Below, one piece after another: positions 31,291-42,854 of a stretch of 64,000 nt of DNA. The first letter of the stretch is position 1. Each line of letters begins with the position of its first letter. Origin of the DNA: Ligula intestinalis (lineage: Eukaryota; Platyhelminthes; Cestoda; Diphyllobothriidea; Diphyllobothriidae); the NCBI GenBank assembly GCA_036362985.1, contig JAYGXS010000004.1:41139907-41203906 (forward strand), given 5' to 3'. Both the position numbers and the translations under genes were made by a program. Below the pieces are notes generated by a model. The model searched no databases. It was not told where the DNA came from and was given only the letters and a program-made list of their open reading frames with translations.

Positions 31291-32520
31291 AGGCATGATT
31301 TAACACACCCCAACTTAGTCAGTGGCCACTGTTCCGTTCGGAGCAAATATTGGAGACTGGGATGTTGCCTCTTCTCATCCTAACGGGAGCTTTGTCTGGT
31401 GATGTTGGCCTTGCTTGAAGACGCCTATGACATTGACGGTAGCTGCGATGTTGATGTTAATTGCGATATTTGAGATGGCCCTTAATTACGACCAGTGGAA
31501 ATGTTTCGAACTAGCTTTCCTCAGGGATGTCCTACTTTTTGAGCCGAGTGATTGGCATCGATAAATCCCACATAGCTGCACGGTTAAAATGTGCATGCAT
31601 TTCATTACCAGGAGGTTATGGACAGTTGATCCGCCCTGCATAGCATGACCGGAGGGGGAAGAGGGAGGTCGTTTTGGTTCGTGCCTGTCAGCCTCTCCAT
31701 TGCCGCAGTCTTCGGCTTTACGCTCATCGAGTTATTGAGTAAACTCGAAGTATATTTTCCATTGGATTATGATTAAGGAATCGCTCAGGACTATAAACCA
31801 TTTCCAAAATGCTTTTAGATGGGTTTACCAACGTTTCAATAAGCAAAGTTAAATGGCAAGTATGCCTGGAATTGAAATGTATCATAATATATGAGTGGGA
31901 GCGTTTTTCTCTAAAAGTCCTGTGTTCCTCCAGATAGCAATGGAGATCATTGCATCTGCGGCAACCAATATTATGCTTATTTTAGGGTTTTCATTGTAGG
32001 ACTGCAGTTCAAGGCTCCTTCATTCCTTGATGACACCTTAACCATCAATTATTGAAAGTTCATAATCGTTCTTTTCGTGATTATGAAGGTGATTCCTTCG
32101 CAGATAACCAGCGACAGTTATCTAAAAAAGCCCAATAGCATTGGAAAAAGGTTTCCGATGGGTAGACTCCCAGAAAACATACAATTTGTTCTACAAAGTT
32201 TTCGACTTGAATATATATTTTTGGCATTGAATAAACACGAGTCATAAAAGCCTTGAAATGTTCTTTGTATGAACATGTTTCAGAAGAATATAATAAAACT
32301 TTTTTAATAGCTCCGAAGTCGACCCGTCATCTTACCATATGTTGACGTTCTTCATTTTTATCACTCTATCCGCTACTTTGCAGAATCCGTCATTAAAAAA
32401 TACGATGAGTAACCCTTTCGTATCTGGTTCAGCAGATGTTTACGCTTTGAAAATTTTACTATAGTAGTGTTAGGCTATTACTTACCATACAGCGTTAGTC
32501 CACGAAACTTCAGTTACGAT
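31291..32520. other. Intergenic, no feature seen
   Basis: AT-rich sequence without long open frames or recognised repeats. Confidence 0.5.
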
Positions 32521-32529
32521 GATATGTAT

Positions 32530-33130
32530 GAGTTTGGATAAGTTTATTTCCAGTCGGCTCTGTAAAAAGTAACTGCAGAAGACGTACTGTGACGTACTGC
32601 GTAATACGTATTTCCCTAATTGACTTTCAGTGCCCTTATAACTTCAAATCTACTTGAAAAAATATACATAAAATACTCTTTGTTGTAATCGTTTAGTAGA
32701 AAGTGACTTCTTTTTTCTTCAAATTATACGCTCGGAGCAATGATATCTTCAGGTTTTGAAGCAGTTTGAAATCAGGAGATTTCTTGAGACCGCGAACTGT
32801 CCATTCATAAAATGTGGTCTTTCAGTTATCAGTCATATTTGTAAAGTATATTTTATGGTCCACGTTTACGGCAAAAGTTTACGAACCCTATGTTTTATTT
32901 TATTTGTATAAATGGAGACCTTTTATTGAAACGCAGATTTCCCACGTTTAGAGATGAAACAACAGGTTTTATATAAAATTATTTAGGAATTAAGAATCTA
33001 TTTAAGGAGTAAAAAGTATATTTTTTCAAGTATGAAACGTGAAGAAAACGTTATTTGGTACCACATAAGTGCAAGATTAATCGAATGCAGGTTTTATATG
33101 AAATATGTTTACATCTAAAGGGGCATTAAT
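32530..33130 (+). repeat. AT-rich dispersed repeat R3, copy A
   Basis: Shares ordered blocks with 53500-54010: TTTCCAGTCGGCTCTGTAAAA, GATATCTTCAGGTTTTGAA, AGGAGATTTCTTGAGACCG then GTCCATTC, and later TTTTCAAGTATGAAA. Strongly diverged. Nature unknown. Confidence 0.45.
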
Positions 33131-34990
33131 AATCGATGGAAAAATGCGTACTTTAGAAAAAGGCCACCTAATTTGCTAAGTAGGGTGTTCCTTTTTTCGT
33201 ATTCTTTTTATGCGTCCTTACAATCTATTCTTACCCTTAAGAAAATGAGAACACTGTTGTTTTAAAATTTAGGGAAAATTCCATGAAAGATCACAGTTCA
33301 TCCTAACAAAAGAAAATATTGCTTTTACCTACTAAAAGTCGTCTCCTCTACGCCCATAGGATCATAGCCGAAGTGGGCAATTTTTACGCAAAAGCAAGGG
33401 ACAAAATTCCGTTCCATTTGTTTCAATTACATTTTCCTCCAAATAAATGTATCAATAAAGATCACCAGATCCCCTATAACTAAGCCTCTTGGCGGGGTTT
33501 GCGACGGATAATGAAAATTCTGTAGTTTATGATTATTTGATGTCTTAAATTCAATTTAATCGAGACAAATGATACTGGAATTCCTGTTTAACCTCATCAG
33601 ACTGACAATCATTTTCAAACTGCGCGTCCACCTGTGGCCTATCAGCGAACGCTAGTGAGCCCAGGAGCAGACAGATCCGGCTGTATGCCAAACTGTTGGC
33701 TTTAATGTATACAGAATAGCAGTTTTATTTTGAAAATAATGATTTAAAAGGCTGTAGGTCCAAGAAAACCCTTTTGCCCTCATCATAAAATAAGTAGGAC
33801 TCTTAACATGCCATATCTACAATTCAAGTACCATATATAGCTCTAGATACTGATTAATAATAATAAGTAGCAAGTGTTTTGTGCTATGGAAGATAACAGT
33901 GCGGAACGTACAGGCGAGGGAACAGCAGGAATCTTGCTTTTTTGGCTTTTTGAATTTCGTGTTACCATCGTCCATAAATTACATATCGGGTTGTTTGTAT
34001 AAGTAATGTTGGTGAATGTGGAGTAGGCATCAGTGTTCCTGAGGAAAAATCCAACGTTTTGGATAATCTCTACCCCCGGCGTGGTATTTGTGTAAATATA
34101 AAGATTAATTTAGGGAACATTTTGTTTTAATTTTTGCTAGCAGGGTATAGCAAATCCTCTGAAGTTTCTCTTTATTTTTTGTCTGAGCAAAGGTTTGAGT
34201 CAACGGAAGCTGCTGCCATTGTCGGGGGCCGGTACTACTACTGAGCTGTAGTCAACATTCCGTGAGTGGATTACCCAAGCGGTAATATTAAACTCTGCAG
34301 AGTCGATCAGAAGGACTTAAATGCCTTTTTTGCCGCTTTTGGGTAACACAATTTTCAATCGCTAAACTCACAACGCCCTTGCTATAAACAAACACTCTTA
34401 TCCTGTTTTGTTGAGAACCGAAGAGTCCTCGGGCGACAGTGACTCACCGCTGTAAAAGGCGCAGAGGACAGGCAATGTAATTTCTCATTATTTTAGTCTC
34501 CCATACTTGTCACCCCCTTCGGCTCCCTCCTTTGTGGCTGTCAGCATTGTCTTTGGGTCAGTTAAGGGAGGCAAATGAAACTTTTTCTTGATTCACATAC
34601 ATTTTGGCGAGACCATCAAAGCGTTATCTTAGCTACTATTGTGCCAGTAGTGTTGTAAAAATGCCGATTGGACTGTCCCTCGCAGAACATCATTCTCATT
34701 GTAACAAAGCTACCGTAACGGTGAAATAACGGTCCTTTTAGCCTTACAAGAGTGCTTGTATGTTTGGAATCCGTTTCTGATACTTTCTCTTCAAATCTTC
34801 CGGACGAGCTCAACTGAAAGAGGTTTAACTTTTCGCGCCATCTTTTTTAATTGGCTGGCCAGCAATTTTGTACCTTTTCATGCATTGCTACGTTTTTTAG
34901 GTACCGCCAAACTACGGACCAGGAAAACCTAAAGTTGAAGGTTTTAGTCGAGTCCATTTTTATTTGTAGACGCCATTGCTATTCGTCAGA
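33131..34990. other. Intergenic, no feature seen
   Basis: No recognised gene. Possible 3' intergenic region of the BEN-domain gene. Open frames are short and domain-free. Confidence 0.5.
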
Positions 34991-35033
34991 CTCGAGTCTG
35001 CTTTGTTCAGAATAGAATCAACTCTTCTACAAA

Positions 35034-35039
35034 TTTATT
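35034..35039 (-). promoter_or_regulatory. Candidate polyadenylation signal for the BEN-domain gene
   Basis: AATAAA on the - strand about 720 nt after the stop at 35759. No closer canonical signal was noticed. Position only; not proven. Confidence 0.3.
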
Positions 35040-35758
35040 GCTTTCTTGTCTTGCATAGAAGGTAAAAGTAAAGGGGCAGATTACTCCGGCTTCACAATTA
35101 TGCAAAAAACTGGTGAGCATAAGTATGCCACAGTTGCGAGTCAATTTGTCATGGTTGTAGCGTGATAAGTAAGTGGGGGGGGCAAGATTTGCATAGCGCG
35201 TATAAGGAATGACCATATGGAGAGCGAGAGAGATCGAGTGCACAGCGAAGGCTGCTGGAATGTTCCTCATCCAGCCGCATGGAATGGAGGTTTTAGGAAA
35301 GTGTGCAGTCGCGACGGTAGGATCTCTTACTCCACAATAAGTATAGGGGTGAGTGTTTCGGGGTTGAGGGGTCTGTAAGCAGCCTGTACACAGTTGAATA
35401 AAGCAAGTATGGAGCATGGTGTTGCCTCCAGCTGTACCTGTGCGTACACATATCACAATTCTGCATAAGGTTGGAGCCTGTATCGTCAACGCGCGTTACT
35501 ATGTGTCGACCAAAGCAATCTGGGATCTGCTTCAGCTAACGGTAGTGGGCAGCGGAAGATGGCGGGCTAAGGAAAGTGAAAAAAGAAATAAAAAGATACG
35601 AGATGCTTATTATCTGTGCACGCATAGACGTTCGTCCAGCATTCTTCCAGCGACTGTATTTTTGATCTCAGGGTGTAGAATTTTTGTGAGTGAGTGAGTG
35701 ATTGATTTTTACTGTCGTATCTAGAGAGGTTAATACGGTGTGTGTATGTGCTCTGTGT

Positions 35759-36387
35759 CTACTCAATGGAGACGAGTTCGCACGGTGAGTCACTAGCGGA
35801 TGCGAAGTGGTGTTCCGAGGCCTCCAGTTGCGGTTTGTGGACACTGCTGACGTCCGATTCGGGTGACCGCTGTGCGGTGAAGGAAGATGGCGATCCGGCC
35901 AAACAGTCGGCTGCGAAAGCAAGCGCCTTGGTTGGGTCTGCAGACACAACAGAGCGTCCGCGTTTGGGCATCGAGGGGCCGTCAGGGCTTCCACCACCGC
36001 CGCTGCCACCAGCAACGCCGACACAGCATGAGTGTGAACTACTCTGGCTGGAGGTGGGAGAGAGGGAGTGTCCACATGTGTTCGCCCGAGACAAACCTGA
36101 AAACTGGCTCCAGAACTGAGGCGCGGACGGGGTTGGCAGTGAGAGTGTGGCCGGTGGCGGTGGGGACGGTGAGGTTGCATTGCCTCCACACAGGGGGAAT
36201 TTCGGCTTGGAGACGCCACTGCCACTGTTGTTGTTGCTGCTGCTGCCGGCAGAGATGAAGCCGCCGGTCAGGGTGCGAACTCTGCTGCGCTGATTGTTCG
36301 CCACTCGACGAGCCTGTACACAGACATCTGTCATGCAGAGATTTATAGATCCCGTCTTCAGCTGGGGATGACGCTTTCTGATGAAGG
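35759..36387 (-). CDS. BEN-domain terminal exon
   Basis: Acceptor CATTTTGCAG. Completes Ala and reads FIRKRHPQLKTGSINLC, then VCVQARRVANNQRSRVRTLT, finishing the domain. The remaining ~170 residues are low-complexity (Ser, Gly, Pro, Asn runs) with GGSGGGGSPDGPSMPKRGR in the middle, ending SPCELVSIE and a stop at 35759. Overlapping + strand frames here are shadows. Confidence 0.8.
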
Positions 36388-39300
36388 CTGCAAAATGACG
36401 AGCAAAAACGGGGGGAGGCGGTTACAGTTTACTCGCAGTTTGGAAAAGGGCATGCAACAAATAAAACCGTCAGCGACAAACACCAGGGTGACTGGCTGAT
36501 AGGTCATGGCACAACCAGCAAGAATCGGTGAATTTTAGGACGCCTGGTTGGACTTTGAGAATTGGAGTTCGACTACATATCATTTAAGCCACAAGCTCAC
36601 ATCCTGTTTGCTACCGTTCATACACTGGGCAACCTAAGTGAACAGAGATCAAAAGCTGGCGCCTCACTATTCTGCCAGCATGACAGCTCGACCGACGCGA
36701 GCACATAAATTCCCCAGGTGCTTAGCAGGGTAGACACAGCACCGGTGACGGATTTGTGTGACAGCTGCTGCATTACCTTCTTTTTTTACATACTTTGCTT
36801 CGATGCAAGGCAAAGTCAAAATGACCAGAGATGAGCATGGACAGAGTGGCTGACATAGCTACGTAGGCTGTCTAAGCGTGCCACACACGGCATGGCCCCA
36901 CAACATGTGCCGGACTTTCACGAGGACGGTTAGGTGGTCGCATCTATTAAAGTTTCATAACGACGAATTTAAGGAGGAGCCACTGCGGCCTCACTCCCGG
37001 TCTTCCAGCCACCCAAAATACACCCGTAACTTAAGTTCTCAGTTAGCAACCTACCAAGTCACATAGTATCAACCTGCTTCACTTAGAGCGGAAAACAAAC
37101 TTTCCACCAGCAACAACATTTTCAGTCAACCAAAATATAACCCAAATATATTTATTTCACAAAAATTTTCGCTGCTTTCATAGGGCCAATTAGGTAATCT
37201 AAGATGAGATTACGAAATCTTGGAGCAAAGGGGACTATCTGGAGAGAGAGGAAGCGTCCAAAACAATAAGATATTTGCGGCTTGAAAACAGTATTTTGGG
37301 AATTTTTAAAATAAGTTATCGAGCAGTTTGAGCATATCGTCAAAGCATTTGAAAGTATACTGCCTAAGAAGACTGATGAGCACGTCCAGAAAATGATAAG
37401 TTTTAAGTCTATCACAACAGAAAACAGAATTTTTGCATCTGTAAAAATCGATGCAAGGATCCAGAAACGAGGCAATCTGTGGTTCTTATTCTAAAATCCG
37501 AAAACTATTTCAGCATATCAATATTATTCGGATTTTCCCCAAATGCGTAGCTTACCACCTATAAGCAACGAACAACCAAGCACTTGTCGAACAATTAATA
37601 AATTTTCCTTTTAACTGGCCGCAGTTTGTTGGAGGCATTAAAAATCGATCATTCTTAAAACAATTCGTAGCTCGTACTGGTAATTTCACTATACTTTCTA
37701 ACTCCCCGGACTTGACAGCGTTCAAAATGACTTTTTTCAGCGTTTTTTTATCACCATGATCCCCTATACGAACAGAATACCCAGAATTTCTACCAAGGCT
37801 ACCAAAATCAAAGAACTAATCACTCTAGAGTGGCCTCAGCATTGAAAAAACCGATCGAGCTACGCAATTTTTCGTTTATTCAGCCAGCGTGCTTGGGTCG
37901 TTTTGCAGTCAGTGGGGCCATCCTCCCCAATAAAATACTAATAAATTAAATTAAAGGCTAGTATTGTTGCATAGAGTTTATCCATTGCATTTTGTATCCC
38001 GAAAAAAAGTTGATTACACTCCCTTATTAATGATTTCGTAGGAAATTATATCTTCTTGTAGTAACATGCCCAGCACTTTTCGACATCTTTGTTTTATCAA
38101 AGATCCCCCGGAGATCGAGCATTTTCGGTAATTGGAGATCAGCTCAATTTTTGCCCAAATGATGACATTTTATGGAGGGGGGGGATGATGGACACAGGAG
38201 TTAACTTTATTAAGACACCTTTGTGCTAGTGTTAGGTAGGATGGAGAATGAAGGCTAAGAACGCGTATCGTGATCGGTCGAGTTATGCGGATATTGAATA
38301 AAGCCGTTGAGCTGACGCATCCGCCGATGCCAGAACTGTTCATTCGTATGGTCGTTTATTCTGCCATCTGGACTTTATACGACAGTCCGGCACCCAATCA
38401 AGTAAACGGAAATGTTTCCCCGCGATCACTCAATATCCAGAGGCACCGGGTGCTTTTCTAACCAAGCAGAAGCAGAAAAGATCGGAAAAATTGGATCTCT
38501 CCCAACTGTTTTTTTTTAAATTTCCATCAGTGAACATCTTGATGCAGACCTCAGTTGCTAGATATTTCTATGCCAACTTTCGGTTCCCATTACCGTGAAG
38601 GGTGAAGTCTCTTGGCCTGGTTGTTCAGGTTAGACCCCTTTCTAAAGTCTGTCTGACATAGAAATTCCTATTACTGCGTTCTTTTCTAAAACCTGTCGGG
38701 TCTGATTAAACGTCAACACCTTGGCGTTCCTCAAAGTGTCAACAACGATGATTCGCCGGCTTACACAGATACGTCTGGATTTGCTGAGCAGGCGTATGCA
38801 GCAGATTTTACTGATTTTCAACTGCTGTGTTTTCCTGTGGGAAATCTGCGTAAGTTAGTAGTGAAGCGCGTTCTTTGTCGTGCGGTTGCCTCACACGCAG
38901 CCGGAAACCTCGGTGAACCATGCGACTAAGCTTTTGTATGCATATACATTGCGCAACGACTCGCCTTAAAACAGCATCCTTCTAGGACTGTCTGCTTGAA
39001 AAAAATGTAGCATGCCATGCCCCTGCTTATACTAACATTGAGAGAGTTACAGCTCGTACGCTTTTGCCCCGGTCGCGGCGTCGTGGAGGAGAACTCGACT
39101 GATCCTGCGTCCTCTCTTTCTCCCATATCGCCCACCCGCCCCCCAAACACTAATCTCTGTCTCTCACTCGATGTGCGTGCACCCTATATAAAACAGACTC
39201 TCAGAGAGACAGAGAGAGGCGTCAATTTGCGACCTTCGTCCTATCTATCTAGCCTGTTTTCGCGACTAAGGAGCTCCTCGCAACTCTCGGCATGTACGCA

Positions 39301-42300
39301 CGCACTTACCTTGCCTATAGCCTGTTCCTCCACTCTTTCGTCTTCCCACACTGAGCCATCGCAGCCGGCGCCTCGGTCTCACCAACATCCCACTTCCTCT
39401 CTTCTTCCTGTGTCTACGATTACCTTACCGCAATTCACTTGCAGCATGTGCTCGTGCACATATGCAGGGCGCTCGGGGATATATCTGTGTGCATCAATCG
39501 TACTCAAACTAACCCAGCCACCGTTCCCCCCCCCCCCCCCCCCCCGCCTCCTGGCCAACTCTAGCAGCATTATTGCGCGTTCGTGAGCACGCAGATCAGC
39601 CGGCCCACCCCTTTCCTGTTGCGCCAGTCTGTGATTCATATCATTCACCCGCAGAATCTCCCATCCCGAGTAGTTTGCATCCCACACACACACGCGCGCG
39701 CAAGCTACGTGGGGGGAATTCGCGTGACCTCCGGATGTCTGACAGGTTTGGGCTGCGGGTCTGCTGCAGAAGTGCTCAGTGTGCATGCTGTGGTCGTGGC
39801 GGCTGCATTGGAAGCAGTAGAGGTCTCCGTGGGGAGGAGAGGGGAGTGAGGGAGACCACGTAGTTATAGTAGATGCCCCGGGGTCTGGTAGCCTTGTCAT
39901 TTAGCACGCAAGCAAGTTTCGTTTCGAGCTGGAGCGTTTGTGAGATAGTGCGTCACCGACCGACCGAGGGGGGGGGGAGCGGAAGCAGGGTCTTGCGACT
40001 CTAAATCAGCCTGCTGGTGACAGTCACTACTTAACCAGGTGGTTAGAACATGGCCACCCCAACCCCATGTCGCACATGCCGTGACACCCGCCTACCCACC
40101 AACCTCGCGCCCAGCTCCATGCAGCGTACATGCTGACGACTGTCACATTGTCATTTACTGATCGCTATTGGCGTGCGAACACGCCAGCCCGCGCCCGCCT
40201 ACTAGAGGTGTGCTTGTGGGAGAGCTTCCCGTCGGATAGAGAAAACAGAGTAACGCAGGCAGTGGGAGACGGGGGCGAGTGCGGAGGCGTGAACAGCATG
40301 TGTGGGAGCGAGTGTGAGCGCCATGTGTGTGTGCCGATCGGCCGCCTGTGAGGCCTGACAGTGTTGAGCTCAAAAAAGCGGAGAGGGGAAGAGGAAACGA
40401 GCAGCTGGGCGGGCGAGCGAGCGGCCGAGAGAGAAAGCATTCAGTTAATTAAGTTAAATAGATGAACACTTTCAGACGACCGCAACGGGACCGGCGTGGT
40501 GGCCATGCGGAAATGGGCAAAAAGGGAACTGAACAGACAGCGGACGATAAATATTCCAAGTGCCGCTACTGGGGAGCTTGCGTGCCTTCGCGGACCCTGT
40601 CTACCGCCAACGATGGCGGACCAAGCAACGACCGAAGTCCAACGGGAGCGGATGAGCAGGGGTCTGAGAAGGGCGTGTCGGACGCGACGCGATGGTGGTG
40701 GCGGTGGCGGTGGCAGCGATGCAGAAGAGCAGTTCACAAATGAAAATTAACTATAGTCAATTATCTTTTTGTCATTCACTGTTGCCGCATCCACCGCCGC
40801 CGCTGCCGACCAGGGAGCAGGGCTGTCCGCTCCACCCGCCGTCACAGCGTCCGCCCAACTCCCCTCACCCCCCGCCCCCCCTCCCCCACCTCCCGGGAAG
40901 CGGCCTGTTGACTGTGTAGTTTCCGGGTCCTTTTTTCAAGCAGAATCTGTGCAAACCCGACTGTGAGGCGAATGTGGAAATGGAGGGCTGGGGAGTGGGG
41001 GGGAGGGGTAAGAGCGAGCAGAACGAGCCTGTGCATGCACATTTTTGAGGTCTTCACTCCCTGGGGAGACTGACGTCGCTTCATCGGGCAGGCATTTTCG
41101 GCCGCTGCGCCCGACCCCTCCTCCCCCCAGCCACAAATTCCCAGAGCAAAATGCTAAACGCCCCGCAACAAAACCTGAATAATTTTCCGAGCATGCGACA
41201 CAGAAGTGGAGCTGTTTACTGTTTCATCCTCATTGCTGGACGAACCAAAAACAATCCTGCTCTGCCCCTGACAAAAGCAGTCTAGAGTTCCCACAGGCAG
41301 TCTTATTCCGACTGGAATGCTATATAAGTCCCCGGATAGAGCTCAGGTTCCAAGTATTCTCGTCGCAAGGTTTATGCTGGCCAGCTGATGGCAGCGAATA
41401 GGCGGTCTCAGTCTCTTTTTTTTTCCTGATCTAGAACACTGCTCGTTTTTCAGATATCAGCCTATGGTTGGTGGACTGAAGTTAGTTCAACGACATGGGG
41501 CCAAACATGGCTACGATCTTTAGGCTCTATACAGAAGTCAAATTCCCCCCAGCCCGCGCGTTGTGTTAGTCTGTTTAGAGGACTTGAACTTGTGTCGAAT
41601 CGATGACACTTTATGCAGTGGCTTCTGCCAAACGAACTGGATGGAATACAGTAAGCAACCAGTTCAATGAGGGACACACATGCTAGTCGGCGGTTTAAAT
41701 AAATGGGTGAATAAAGGCGGCAAACCCCGTAAAAACAACTGTTTTACACAAAATTCTAATAATTTGCCTACTTTAACAAACTGAGTGGACAATGCCAGCT
41801 CCATTAGCTATGATGAGTAACACGGACTGAATGTAGGTTCTCCACGGTTTTTTTCTATTCAAATACACCCCCAGGGACTACTTCCACATTTGAAGATCGA
41901 CTAGAACAGAAACAAATGTTAGAAAAGAACTCTGGGAATCTTGAACAGGACATTTGCAGCTAAAACAGTTTTGGAGACAACAACAGTTTTCAACTTCTCT
42001 TAATAGAACCCATGGGAAAATTTACCAGAATACTATTACCGACAAAGATAAGGGAGCCAAGAATGGCCACTCCTGCCTTGTTAACCGGCATCAGTCAGCC
42101 ATACACAACTCGAGGTTTTGTAACCCCGTTGAGGTTTGAACCTGCGACCCACTGGTTAGAAGTACAATATTTAAAATTGTGTGGCTGACGCCGGGGTTTG
42201 GGATGGAGTCACAGGACACAGCAGAACGAATGTGCCCCGGTGAGCAAAGTTAATCAAAATCCAAAAGTGTATTACTCTTTCCCTCTCCAGCTGGCCACGG

Positions 42301-42854
42301 TTAGCTGACGGAGCCATGAGCGTTCGTGCCGACTCTTCTGACCCCACGGAGTGCCACTTGTTCGTCTGTATGTGATGCCCGCTGAGAACTCCCAAATAGA
42401 TGTAACGTAAATTGGAATGTCGTGAATAGATATGTTCATCGTTTGCCTCACGATATTCGTGCACGACCGGCTATCTGTACGTAAATTAGTTTAAAGCTAG
42501 GCTGAATAGCGCAGCAGCCACGATTGATTTCGTTATTCTCAACGATCGCGCTACTGTGTGCCGGTCGCTACTGATAGTGAGACAGTATTATCAGTGATCT
42601 CTAGTTATGGGACGATGCTGGCAAAATGGAGGAGGCTTACCTTTGATAGCCTCGGTAATTTCCGGTTGGAGGCGCTTCTTGTATATGCCCTCACCGGAAA
42701 GAGAAGAGGCTGCGAGTTCCTCTTGGTTGAAGAAACTTTTCATGAGAAGTCTTATCAGACGCGTTGCGCTGGCTGATGACTTGATTATGAGGCTTTGGTA
42801 GACTTCCTTTGGCAGTGTAACACTGGGCTGGTTCTCACTTAAGACCACTTGTCC
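35759..42854 (-). CDS. BEN-domain protein, two 3' exons (partial)
   Basis: Exons 42854-42641 and 36387-35759 join across a 6253-nt GT..AG intron with matching phase. Together they read VTLPKEVYQSLIIKSSASA, TRLIRLLMKSFFNQEELA, ASSLSGEG, LQPEITEAIK, then AFIRKRHPQLK, INLCMTDVCVQARRVANN. This has the pattern of a complete BEN domain, including the F-x-x-EELA-x-S-x-SG core and the C-terminal C-x-x-ARRV seen in NACC-type proteins. BEN domains mediate DNA or protein binding in transcriptional and chromatin regulators. About 170 Ser/Gly/Pro-rich residues follow to the stop. Upstream exons, with any BTB or coiled-coil region, were not found, so the full protein and its orthologue are unknown. Confidence 0.8.
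37150..37840 (+). other. Decayed sequence with coding traces
   Basis: A + strand reading near 37320-37500 gives FEHIVKAFESILPKKTDEHV and further similar text with few stops, then ACTTGACAGCGTTCAAAATG at ~37710. It may be an eroded transposon, but no family motif is secure. Confidence 0.25.
39000..41200. other. GC/CpG-rich block with microsatellite tracts
   Basis: Much richer in G+C and CpG than its surroundings, including a ~22-base C run (39525-39546), CA/CG tracts (~39685) and GGT/GGC-rich stretches (~40690). Open frames occur on both strands because of composition. Candidate uses are an alternative promoter/first exon or an unrecognised gene; none is proven. Confidence 0.5.
42030..42160 (-). 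repeat. tRNA-derived SINE copy
   Basis: Reversed body AAGAATGGCCACTCCTGCCT, GTTAACCGGCATCAGTCAGC and reversed B-box AGGTTTGAACCTGCGACC, followed by the head toward 42160. It lies in the BEN-gene intron. Confidence 0.65.
42641..42854 (-). CDS. BEN-domain exon (N-terminal two thirds of the domain)
   Basis: 214 nt between a strong acceptor (T-rich tract then TTTTTAG) and the donor AAAG|GTAAGC. It enters in phase 0 and leaves one base. It encodes 71 residues from GQVVLSENQPSVTLPKEVYQ to EITEAIK. Confidence 0.82.

Larger units (their letters stand above)
36388..42640 (-). other. BEN-gene intron
   Basis: 6253 nt. It includes a decayed stretch at 37150-37840, a GC/CpG-rich block (39000-41200) and a SINE copy (42030-42160). 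Confidence 0.75.

Noticed and set aside
30444..31291. Three consecutive + strand open frames as one gene
   Set aside because: Different frames with no splice sites joining them and no domain; includes a tRNA-like B box, so more likely repeat sequence.
35742..36258. + strand frames opposite the BEN terminal exon
   Set aside because: Shadows of the - strand coding exon, which has splice-phase and domain support.
39017..39900. Long overlapping open frames on both strands (190 aa + and 174 aa -)
   Set aside because: They lie in a GC-rich block where stops are rare and show no domain or splice support; they are treated as compositional.
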